DNA from: Symbiodinium natans
Lineage: Eukaryota > Sar > Dinophyceae > Suessiales > Symbiodiniaceae
Length of the DNA: 64,000 bases
Assembly: GCA_905221605.1 (NCBI GenBank)
Contig: CAJNDS010002083.1
Coordinates: forward strand, 368,287-432,286
Direction: 5' to 3'
The notes under the pieces were generated by a model, which did no database searches, was not told the origin of the DNA, and worked only from the letters and a program-made list of their open reading frames with translations. Shown here piece by piece: positions 32,001-41,324 of this stretch. The position numbers were made by a program, and so were the translations under genes. Position 1 is the stretch's first letter. Each line of letters starts with the position of its first letter.

Positions 32001-32957
32001 TTTCTCTCTCTCTCTCTCTCTTTTCTTTTTTTTTTTTTTTTTCTCTCTCTCTCTCTCTCTCTTTTTGTTTGAGTTGATCGCGTTGTTCTTATGATTGCGA
32101 GTCTGATGGTTGTTAGCATCTGCATGAGAGGCATGTGTTTGTGTGGGCGATGTGTGTGCACGTGGGGGTGAGCGAGGTAAGGACTCACACATGTCAATTT
32201 GGTCACTGTTGGTCCGTCCCGCCAATAATTCTTTGAGGCTTAGACAATCAGTCCCAGAATTCTGGGGTTCGGGCTGTAGGGTCACGGGGTCGGGACTAGC
32301 GAGCAGCAGTGGTTTCTTTCGCTTGCTTGAGCTGGGATTCTCGATCTCGGTGTTATTACTCCCATGGGATACTCGGTCGCTGGTTAATGTTTGGCATATG
32401 AAAGTTCTGGGACCTAAGCTCTAAACTCAGGTTCGGATGCAGATTCGCAGTGGAATACCCAAGCTAATCACGAGTGGTGCTGCGATTCCTGGTGCTACGT
32501 CGACAAGGCTCTAGCATACCTGAGAAAGTTCCTAGAAGAAGTCGCTCTCGGTTTAGGCTTCGGGTTGGAACTTCGGGCCCTTCTGATTGAACTTCTTGCG
32601 CTCTGCGGATTTCAACGGGCCCTTTGTGAGGAGCTCAGGCGGCGATGGACTGCTGGAATCCCTTGTCCCCTCAAATGCCCCATGAGAGACAGGTGACTAC
32701 CTCGATGTTGAGCCATGGGGCTTAGGGGTCCATTGCTTGACCAGCAGTTGACCCGGGTTGTCTCGCTCCCCATGAAAGAGAACAGTGAGTACTTCACAAG
32801 CATTGTACGATGTATATATGCCTTCAATGAGTAATACACAATTGACAATACTTGGGCCATTGGGGTTTATCCCTTTCATCCCTCTGGAAGGCGTGCCCAA
32901 TCGCTAAAGAGTCGTGGCTTGGCACCGGCTACTACTTCAGCTACGAGACGTGCCGCT
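29043..32957 (+). CDS. Secreted cysteine-rich repeat protein, multi-exon
   Basis: A short exon at 29043 starts with ATG and a signal peptide (MWPPFVLLLVAMGQALGQA). Further exons follow on the same strand. 29993-30205 reads YGSSYGTSCQAWDNAKCDEW. 30334-30555 reads SVGSWCCRPWCYASQDCPDS and FSYAACNSVSAVSPC. About 30630-30758 has EYGATCGTWDMQNC, then DTWCCKSWCYVDA. 30857-31329 holds a full unit (DYGRQCAPHDATVCD, GMWCCMSWCWVAESCPTARA, GCKYDLTSCACLGTSW). Decayed or split unit parts recur at 31545-31605 (NYGSSCSWF), 32450-32520 (EWCCDSWCYVDKA) and 32905-32957 (LGTGYYFSYETC). The repeat is therefore YGxxC...WD...C, WCCxxWCYV...CP, G.(Y/F).S...C...CPY...C(A/Q)C. I associate this repeat with surface or secreted dinoflagellate proteins; the function is unknown. 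Linking the signal-peptide exon to the repeats is inference. Confidence 0.6.
30276..30300 (-). repeat. Telomere-like words in an intron of the Cys-rich gene
   Basis: Two to three CCCTAAA units lie between the exon ending around DEWW and the exon starting SVGSWCC, so they are intronic if the gene model is right. Confidence 0.8.
31966..32062. repeat. (CT)n / T-rich microsatellite
   Basis: CT dinucleotide runs broken by TTTCGTTTTAATT and a T-run, inside an intron of the Cys-rich gene. Minus-strand Arg/Glu/Lys frames across it are artefacts. Confidence 0.95.
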
Positions 32958-33069
32958 TGTGCTGAATAGTTTTACGAGTCTTCTGAGGTCGCCCAGATGA
33001 ACCGCATGGAAGGGGCATTGATTTCATGATAGATCTCAGAGTCGGAGGTTGCAGGTAGAGTGTTTTGGC

Positions 33070-36000
33070 AAGCAGCACCTCATCTGCCACCTCTCCGAGG
33101 CGACGATCTTTCCACGACTTACGTCGAGTCTTCCGACTCTTGCGTTGCAAACCGGAGGCGCGCGGTGAGACGACTTGGTGAACTGGTGACGCAGGCACTC
33201 GGAGAGGCAGGGGGCGGGCGATGCCGTTAAATACGCGGTCACTGTCAGCGCTGCATCTATAAAGAACCTGTGATGTACACAGAGACGAAGTAGCATGTTA
33301 ATATTTTAGTGTACATACACACGTAGTGCATGTATGTACATGCAGCATATACATCAGTCTGGAAGATGAAGTAGATAACTAGCGGGAGCTCTATTTGGAG
33401 GACGTGGAAACGGAAGGCGAGTCCGCGCAGCAGCGTCTACTCTCAGCCCGTCGACGTGGTGGATATAGCTCCTCTACCTCGACCACCCGTCGACGACGCT
33501 CTCCCCCTGCACCAGCTACGACTCGGAGAAGGCGAACTCCTTCGGCACCGTCAGCATACAGCACTCGTCGCAGAGCTACTCCGACCACGCCCCGGCGCCG
33601 AGCAGTTCGCCGGAGAGCACCTCCTCCGCCACCTCCGCCAGTAACAACTTCCCGGCGCCGAACCCTTGGCATCGACGGTCAGTCTCATACCATGACTCCA
33701 CGGCGCAGGCGAGCTCCAACTCCCACTCCTTCTCCCACCATCAGTCCCCGGCGACGGGCTACGCCTACACCGACTCCGACGCCTTCGCCAACTCCCACTC
33801 CCACACCCACGCCAACCCCGACTCCTTCGCCATCGCCTTCTACCACAACGAGGCGGAGGCGCAGTGTACCATATGGTTACACTAACAAAAACCAAGTGGC
33901 GAGCAACCACGGTGGTACGATGCCCCACCATACTTCCTACGGATACTCCGGCTCGAATGCTGTGTCAGCCAACCAGGAGACTAACGTGGCCATGTATGCT
34001 GCAGGAGCAGCGGCTGCTGCTGCAGTGGTGGGTGCTGGGGCGGCATATGCCTACAACAGCATGTATGGGGATGCATACGGCGATCACCGTCGTCGCCGAG
34101 CAAATTCTTTCGAACAGCCGGATCTTTGCACTGTGACAGCGCCTGGGGAGCGAAATGGTGACTTCATGGAGTGCCAGAAGTGCTACGACCACTACAGTGC
34201 AGACCTCAGTTCTCTTCCGGAAGGGTCTTACGGATGGGAGATTGTGGCAGTACCTGAGCTTGAGTTTGGCCTTAAGCTGGCCCGAATGCAGCGCCATTCC
34301 GATAGTATTCATGTTTTACGTAAGGCATCTCCAACTGCGTCTCTGCAAAATCTTGCAGCTTGGCTTATTGTGGTTCCGCCTGAGATTTTCCTTTCGGTTC
34401 AGAGTGAGCCATCCGAGGCAGCGGTAACCCAAAACCCTAAACCCTAAACCCTAAACTCTAAACCCTAAACCCTAAACCAAAGAGCCTCAACCAAGGCATC
34501 GACAGGTTAAGCGTGAACTAGGCCATGTCGGTTCTCAAGGCCCAAATCCTACAGCTGGACCCTTAACATTGTGATGTTCCCCCTTATACTAACAGTCCTG
34601 AATGGGGATTATAACAGGGGGCGTACGATAATCCCTATGAAGGACTGTTAGTATAAGGGGGAACATCCCAGCCTTAACCCCAAACCCTAAACCCTCACGA
34701 CCTTGGTCTCCAAAGCAGTGAGGTAGCACCGCAACGGGGTGCAGTTACAAGCCACCACAGAGCTTGAGCCGCGATGACCTGTCAGCCACAGGCTCTTCAG
34801 GGTTTAAGGTTCAGGTTTTGGCGTTTAAACAGTTTAGGGAGACAGGGCTCAGGGTTCGAAGTGTAGGGGGTTCGGCAGGAGAGTGTCGTCAGGCTTGTGA
34901 TGCTCATCAGCTAATCGAGGAGGTCCCACGCCAGAGCGATGGTATTTGAATGGAAGTATGCGGCAGTTCCATGTACATTGCCACGTTGTGATACGCTGCA
35001 CGAGAACTCGTGCAACTAGCATACACACTAGAAGCCTATTCCATACTTGCGTTTCGACTGTGCTGTTTCATCTTGCTGTACTGTGCGCTAGATCGATATT
35101 GTTGCGCTGCACGCTGCTGTGTAAGTCTGCAGGGTGCTAGGGTATGCACATGTATGCACTGTACATACTTGCTCTCTTATATAACCATCTCCCTGGCTAT
35201 GCTTCAGAGCATGACATCCCCAAAATGTGTAACTCGTGTGAGCACTATTCCCCATGGCTCAGGCTTTTGCTACATGCGGCTGTCTAGGTAACCTGAAGCA
35301 TGAGCCTTGCAGAGTTTCCTTGCAGGGTTCATCCCCAGCGGCTACACCTTTCCGCTCCGCGTCGTGTTCACCAACATCTCTGGCGCTGGAATTGTGACCG
35401 ATCCTCTGTCAGGCCTGTGCACCTTCGTGCCTTTTAAGTCGCACTGCTTCGTGTTGCAACTTCAGACGTTGAGCCCTACCTGCAAACGTTCAGGCGGCCT
35501 GTGCCCTCCGACGACTCCAGAGCAAGCAGATTTTGTTGAGACATTCAACAAAACCATGCGTCCCAGCAGCATCTTACTGAAATAGCTACAGACACTAGCT
35601 TCCACTGTTGCTTAATTATTCTATTGCAGGTTTCAGGATCTAGGGCTCACGGCCCAAGCTGAAGGCCTCGCTGCTTGTTGCCGTTGAGAACCTTTTGCCG
35701 TTCACATTGCTTACAAAGAGCACCACCACGGGGAACTCCGACCACCGACGTGCAGAGCAAGACGAAATTTGCATACGTGCTGAGGCCCTTCCACCACAAA
35801 CCCCCCAACACCCCGAAACCGCCGCCAAGACACTGGTTCAGACTTTCGTCAAACGCCCTCAGGCGTGTAAACTTGAAGCTCACACTTTCTAAGTGGGTGA
35901 GAACCCTCCCAATCCCCGAACGCTCGGGCTCCAGCAACTGTTCCTCATAGGATCCCTCACCCCTCACTGCACACCAGCCGTGCGGAGGATTTTATATCCC

Positions 36001-36760
36001 ACAAGAAGTCGCTTAAACCCTAAACCCTAAACCCTAAACCCTAAACCCTAAACCCCGCCCGAAAAGGAGTGAAGGGTTGTTAAAAAAAACCCTAAACCCT
36101 AAATCCTAAACCCTAAACCCTAAACCCTTAAACCCCTAAACCCTAAACCCTAAAACCCTCCCCACCTCGAGACTCCCCTCAAACGCCTTGAGGTCGTTCA
36201 AGCCGGAGCTGTTCCTCGTCCTGACCAAGCAGACTGCACTCCGTGTCCCGGAGCCATGTGCCTTGCTCTTATTTTAGTAAGGGATTGAGGGATTTAGGGA
36301 TTTAGGGATTTGGGGATTTAGGGATTCAGGGATTCAGGGATTTAGGGATTTACAGACTTTTCCGCAGGGTTCAGGATGTGAGATTTGAGAGTCCTTGACC
36401 CTGAGAGACCCCTTGGAATCCTAGGTGACACAGACACATCGACCACCTGCCGAAGCAGCTCAATCTGCTATGCCAACAACTCGGTCTGCGTGGACGGAGT
36501 TTGCCTTTGTGACACAGGCTGGAACCTCTGATGGCCAAAATAAAAGCAGAGAGCGCACATGGTCCAGAAACGCGCCAATTTTGCCAACCCTACCTCTGAG
36601 ATCCTCTGAGCACCCCTGGGTTTCCCAGCCCTTATCGAAAAGCCGTGTTGCAGGCTACTGCTGGGACGGGTACACCTGTCAAACGCAGGGCCTGACAAGT
36701 GGAACACAGGGCTCGGTGTTCAGTCTGCTGACCTTGCTGGCCATCCTGCCTCCTGGCCAA
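33070..36760 (+). CDS. Arg/Pro-Thr-rich protein with Ala-rich hydrophobic segment and EGF-like module
   Basis: A main exon at about 33383-34230 is open after a TAG. It reads RRRR clusters (GYSSSTSTTRRRRSPPAPAT), long Pro-Thr/Pro-Ser repeats, then a hydrophobic segment YAAGAAAAAAVVGAGAAYAY flanked by RRRR, and a Cys motif (GDFMECQKCYDHY). A possible earlier exon (33070-33175) reads TSPRRRSFHDLRRVFRLLRC. Downstream are 35326-35550 (YTFPLRVVFTNISGAGIVTD, CPPTTPEQADFVETFNKT after removal of an 81-nt intron), 36193-36255 (SFKPELFLVLTKQTALRVPE), 36425-36520 (an EGF-like C-x5-C-x6-C-x4-C-x-C module: CRSSSICYANNSVCVDGVCL) and about 36657-36760 (GYCWDGYTCQTQGLTSG, then a hydrophobic VFSLLTLLAIL). I recall this order of modules from dinoflagellate proteins. 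A membrane-anchored or surface role is likely; function unknown. Confidence 0.6.
34430..34700 (-). repeat. Telomere-like arrays in an intron
   Basis: CCCTAAA runs at about 34430-34478 and 34680-34697 flank MITE copy 3 and lie between the main exon and the next exon of the surrounding gene. Confidence 0.9.
34561..34678. mobile_element. MITE-like palindromic element, family A copy 3 (best preserved)
   Basis: The arms at 34568-34671 are perfect complements for 26 bp, beginning GATGTTCCCCCTTATACTAA. Direct flanks CCTTAAC (34561-34567 and 34672-34678) fit a target duplication. The copy lies in an intron, between telomere-like arrays. Confidence 0.85.
35413..35493 (+). other. 81-nt GC-AG intron flanked by a direct repeat
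   Basis: The sequence begins GC after CTGTCAG and ends CAG before GCGGCCTGTGCC. Removing it gives DPLSGGLCPPTTPEQ, a smooth reading with the correct phase. The borders share CAGGC..CTGTGC on both sides. It is a multiple of three and open, so an intron-retained frame also exists. Confidence 0.65.
36013..36352. repeat. Telomere-like arrays and an octamer variant
   Basis: CCCTAAA runs lie at 36013-36053 and 36087-36160. A separate run of GGGATTTA octamers with GGGATTCA variants lies at about 36283-36352. They sit in the introns on either side of the exon at 36193-36255. Confidence 0.9.
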
Positions 36761-36964
36761 ATGGAATAGTTTATTTGCGTCTGTCCACAACTTACCCAAA
36801 AAGGATACTGCTTTTGGACTACACCTTGCCAGGCTGCGGCGAGCTGTACATCTTTGAAAAGTTTGAAACCTTGAGTGCATATGGGTGTCTCTGTGCAGGG
36901 GTCCTGTTCCCGAAATTATGGGAATCTCTTTGCCACGTGCCCAGGAGAAGCTTAGGGCCTAATT

Positions 36965-37850
36965 AGGCCTAGGGAAGCCATGAATGCTTATGAGGCTGGC
37001 AAGGGGGGGAGCCCTCAGAGAGAGAACCTTCGTAGGGCGTTCAACATGCCCCTGATGGCAGTCTGCGCTTGGTCGGCTGAGCACTCTGCCGGCCATCCCA
37101 GCGAATACCATATCTCGGGCTACGGTGCTCTCTGTGCTATCTGAAAACAACATAAGGCTCTTGCAAGATAGATGCAGTCAATCCTTCATCGGCTAGTCCT
37201 CTCGGAAGAGTTCCTCATAGTCTGCCAGAGGCACCGTAGTCGACAAGGGACTAGGGGCTGCTGTGTACTGAACCACTGCACTCCGTGTTTTCCGTAAATG
37301 TCCGAGGCGCGCTTTCGCGGCACTGTCAGATACATTCGCGCTTTGTACAATGGTCCAGACAGCATAGCCATTGGGCCCCGAACCCTAAACCCTAAACCCT
37401 AAGCCCTAAACCCTAAACCCTAAACCCGAAACCCTAAACCCTAAACCCTAAACCCTAAGCCCTAAACCCTAAACAATAAACCCTAAACTCTAAACCCTAA
37501 ACCCTAAACCCTAAGCTCTAAACCCTAAACTCTAAATAGGTCCATAACCATCACCGTTGGGGAGAGATGGTCGGATACATGGTTTCGTGAATTTGGGCGG
37601 TGCTGCCATGCTGCGACTCTGGTATCCGAATTCAATCTGAAGGCCACTGCAGGCCTCGGCGGAAGCCTGGGCAAAAAAGCTTGGCCACGGCTCAGGTTTC
37701 GGGATGTTGAGTCGTTACAGCACTCGTCTTCGAGGCACAGGGTTGGCTTGCCGTGGATCGTCGTGGGATGCTTAGCGGCGTAGCGAGATGAGAGCCTTTG
37801 GGGGAGGAAGGCCTTCTTTGCCGGGATGTCCACTACTTCCCTTGGTTTCG
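36965..37850 (-). CDS. Candidate minus-strand exons, unrecognised
   Basis: Read on the minus strand, 37850-37735 gives VVDIPAKKAFLPQRLSSRYA and AKHPTTIHGKPTLCLEDE with many G/C third positions. 37371-37250 gives MLSGPLYKARMYLTVPRKRA, then SDIYGKHGVQWFS. 37141-37030 follows a TTTTCAG acceptor and gives STESTVARDMVFAGMAGRVL, ending AAG before GTTCTC. A CCCTAAA array of about 160 bp lies between the first two segments, as in other introns here. A plus-strand reading of the last piece is also open, so the strand is not certain. No family recognised. Confidence 0.35.
37378..37540 (-). repeat. Longest CCCTAAA array of the window
   Basis: About 22 units with a few single-base variants, likely in an intron or spacer. 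Confidence 0.97.
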
Positions 37851-38008
37851 GGAAGCCAGTAATTATCAGCACAAACAATCTTGGGTGGTGTCAGTGTTTA
37901 AGGCCCTCTGTCTTCCTTTTGCCAGTTGAATGAGAAGAAGGAGGAGGAGGACATGTCAGGGGCACCCCAGCATTTCGTGGAGGCCGGTGAGTGCTTGAGG
38001 TTGGGTTA

Positions 38009-38075
38009 AATAAATAAATAAATAAATATATATATATATATATAAATATGTATATATATATGTATATATATATAG
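38009..38075. repeat. (TA)n-rich microsatellite
   Basis: AAATA and TATATA runs with TATG interruptions. Non-coding. Confidence 0.95.
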
Positions 38076-38218
38076 TAGTATAATGTAATATCATATAATT
38101 GCATGGAATGACACATGCATACACGCACGCATGTATGCATAAATGATTGTAGAAAAACATGTGACACTAGGTCTGCTGCTATGCATTCCTTGCAAACGTT
38201 GTTTGTATGTTGGGCCAG

Positions 38219-38306
38219 CATGCCGCATCGGCAAGGACGCACATGTGTTTTGCTTGCCACATAAGCCGGACATGCCCGCCTCTAAGTGCGAGTACTACTG
38301 CCAACA
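38219..38306 (+). CDS. Single candidate exon, Cys-rich
   Basis: It follows GGCCAG and ends before GTAAGA, a consensus donor. The frame reads CRIGKDAHVFCLPHKPDM, then ASKCEYYCQQ. Four Cys in 29 residues suggest an extracellular module. It may be a later exon of the EGF-containing gene upstream, but 1.4 kb separates them and phases were not checked through. Confidence 0.4.
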
Positions 38307-38319
38307 GTAAGAACAATCA

Positions 38320-41280
38320 ACATCATCGTCGTAGTAGGAATAGTGATGATTCAATAAGTTTGCCACGGGAGAAAAGGTAGAAGTGGTTTACTGTGCGGCG
38401 TCTCTTATTCCGTGCTTTTTGCTTTGCAAAATGTTGTGTCATGAGTCTATATGCAAAGTGCATAGGTCTCGGCCCGAGCACGGTTTGATGTTTCCCCTTG
38501 CTTGGTTTCACCGGTTGCTGTGCTCACCTCATAGCCGTGCGATTCTCTGCTCCTCCAGCTGCAGCACGGGAGACCGGGTGCGCTGTGCAGCCTCACAGAG
38601 GCTTGCCTTATGGCGACGAAGCAGAAATGGGCCGGCGCATGACCCCGCCCTTTGGTCTGGGCAGCCAGGGGATGCTTACTTTGCTGCTTCGCCGACTGCC
38701 TCAAGAAGGGAGACCTTATGACGTCGTTTCTCCTCCCCCTGACTTCACAGAGAGAAGCATGGCGGCTCTCCGCAAGTACAAGCTGGACACGGCATGTCGT
38801 TCACGGCAGCACTGGACTCGGCACAGCAGCGCTGGCAGCACGTGGAGCTGTACTGACTTCAGTGAGTTGCAGTCCCTCACGGGGCCATATTGTACCGTCA
38901 TGGCCCGCGCAACTGACTGCTGCTTTGCGTGCTCCTGCAGAGGGAGCGGGATGGTTGTTGTTTGCTGAAAGGATCTCTTGCCAATGTGCAAGATATCTCC
39001 TCAGTTGGCTCTGTCTCACAGGATGGAGATATATGAAGATATAAAACCGCAGTTCCCGTAGCATGCTATATCATTTCGGCTTACGAGACGTACAGCCACC
39101 TCAAGCTAGTACGGATGTGATACCCAGTTGCTTTGGACGAGTATCATACACGACCTTATGTGAGTCTTGCGGATGATGGGAAAATGCGCATTATTCTTGA
39201 CACATGATAACCATGTTGGGAGACCTGTGGGAACATTGAGAACGAACAGCCTGTTGGAAGGTCTCAGGAAATAGTGACAAGATATTCAGTATTCTGGGTC
39301 CCCGGGACTTACAGTAAATGATGTTTTCGCACCATCCTACGTGCTGGAATACTTCCTAGTCTGATTTTCGAGGCTTACCATCCTTCCTTCTCCGTTATCT
39401 GTGTTTGATATACAATACATATACCCTATATACATACATGCTGCGGGTACTCCAAATCATTCTCTTTGCATTTTCACAGGAGGCAAGCCCCGCGCCAACA
39501 AACTCCAATAGGTAATGCTTAAACATTAAACCCGAAACCTGCAAACCTATAGAGTTAAAACCCGGGAGGGCTATCCCTGTGAGGGGTTTAGAGATAAACC
39601 TTGAAAAATACCCTGAGCCTTTAAGCCCTATAGGGCTTAATGGTTTACAAACCTAAGGTCTCGGCATGTCTACCTTCAGCGCCTTTGGGCTTAAAACCTG
39701 TGAGCCTTTCTGGGCCCTACGGGGTTTTGGGGTTCCGACTCTAAAGGGTGTAGGGTTAGCGGTTAACGTTTTTGCATTTTCGCAAGAGGCAAGCCCTGCA
39801 AAAGTTGGCTCTACGCCAATAAGTAATGCTTAGACCTTTAACCCGATAGGGCTAACCCCGTGAGGGTTTTAGAGATAAACCCCGAAAAACCCTAAACCCC
39901 AGGCCGTTTCAATTGAAACGGCCAGAATAGAGACGATCCCATATGCATGATTACGAGGTGTCTCGAAGGTCTTGGATGAATGACTGGTTGTGTTCATTGC
40001 AAAGCATTTGGAACTGTTTCATTGTGGGAAAAAGATACGAAAATCATTGTGGGAAAAAGATACGAAAACGGTGGATCTTTGTGGGGGGGGGGGGGGGGTA
40101 CCATGTATAGATACACACACACACACGCACACACGCACACGCGAGGCCTACATAGATAGGGCTGGCATTGTATCTTTGGTATGAGGCGGAGGGGTTGCTT
40201 TTCAAGCTGGGGATTGGGTGTGGGTTGTGAGCTATGAAGTGGGATTGGCTTTTCGGATTTGCACGTCTCGGGGCTCCGGGTTTAAAGGGCCTTTACAAAG
40301 AACATACCGGTCACTGGTGGCCTGCGCCTGTCACTAGAGCTTCGCCTCAACATTTCAACAGGATCGAATCTACCCCAACACCTTAAGGTCCCAAAGCCAG
40401 CTATCCCAAACCTTAATGTCCTGCACTGACCTTGGATCCAACTAGCCCGAGACCGCCTTAGCCGTCCATCCCCGAAGCCTTTCAGGTGCGCCTGGTTAAA
40501 AGCGCAGAGGTCATTCCGACGAGGAGCTTCGTGAAGTCTTTCAGTGCGAGAAGTCAACGTAGGCTCGGGAACCTCGGTAGCTTAGATGAACAGTTCTTTA
40601 ACATCGTGGTGCTTTTTGTTGTTTTGTTGTTCATCGTGCACTTTTGAAGCTTCTCTTGTCATGGCTTTTGAGTCATCAAGTCGAGCCTGTTTTTTCTCAT
40701 TGCAGAAGATGTTCAGGCCTTGGGTGCCCGAAAGCCCTTGTTTCGTATCAGCTGCCACCCCAAAGTGCCTGTCGGATGCGGTGTTGAGTCTCAGCCTTGA
40801 CAGCTCCAGATTCCAGAACCTTCCACACCATACTTGGCTGGACTTGTAGTACCCAAATTCATAGTTTGTTAACAGCATTTAGCAGCAGAAGAAGTACAGA
40901 GAGCAATACAGCCAACTCAAGATTTTCAGCTACCACAAGCACCTCAACGTTATCTGCAGAAGTTTCAGGCTAAAGGGTTTGAGATCTACAAACCTAAACT
41001 TGGAGACCCGTACGACAACGTGACAGTAACATGTACAATGCAAGGATGTTTCATAAGAGGCTTAGGGCTGTAAGAAACTCACGTTTACTTATGGTTGAAT
41101 TTTCTTCAGTGAGCGAACGACCATCCTTGCTGGGATGAGAATACCGCCTCAGGGAATATGGATAATGTAATCTATTGTTGTCCCCTTGGTCGTAGTGATA
41201 TTCGTGGGGGGGGAGGGGTAGGGGGGAGTACAGAGGTGTTTGCAGGGTGGTTTTAACCAAAACTGGTGAGGGTTCTGCCT
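38320..41280. other. Mostly non-coding stretch
   Basis: An open frame at 38498-38968 (GYGDEAEMGRRM-like) competes with two other frames and has no clear splice sites. A degenerate direct duplication is at 39478-39905, and a 25-bp tandem duplication of CATTGTGGGAAAAAGATACG is at about 40021-40071, followed by a G run and a CA microsatellite. On the minus strand 40815-40585 reads DRHFGVAADTKQGLSGTQGL and KKQARLDDSKAM, possibly one exon. Confidence 0.4.
39478..39905. repeat. Degenerate tandem duplication, period about 307 bp
   Basis: GCATTTTCACAGGAGGCAAG... at about 39470 and GCATTTTCGCAAGAGGCAAG at about 39775 start two copies. Each continues with GTAATGCTTA, GGGCTA...CCC, GTGAGGGGTTTAGAGATAAA and a telomere-like end. 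Confidence 0.75.
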
Positions 41281-41324
41281 CGACATGTCAGCGGGAGGGG
41301 ATACAACTCTGGGCCCTGAATGCC

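Noticed and set aside
31797-32285. Minus-strand Arg/Glu/Lys-rich ORFs
   Set aside because: Translation of the CT/T microsatellite.
33551-33931. Minus-strand Arg/Gly/Ser-rich ORF opposite the Pro-Thr-rich exon
   Set aside because: Antisense shadow. The plus-strand frame continues into a non-repetitive, conserved-looking Cys motif and the minus frame does not.
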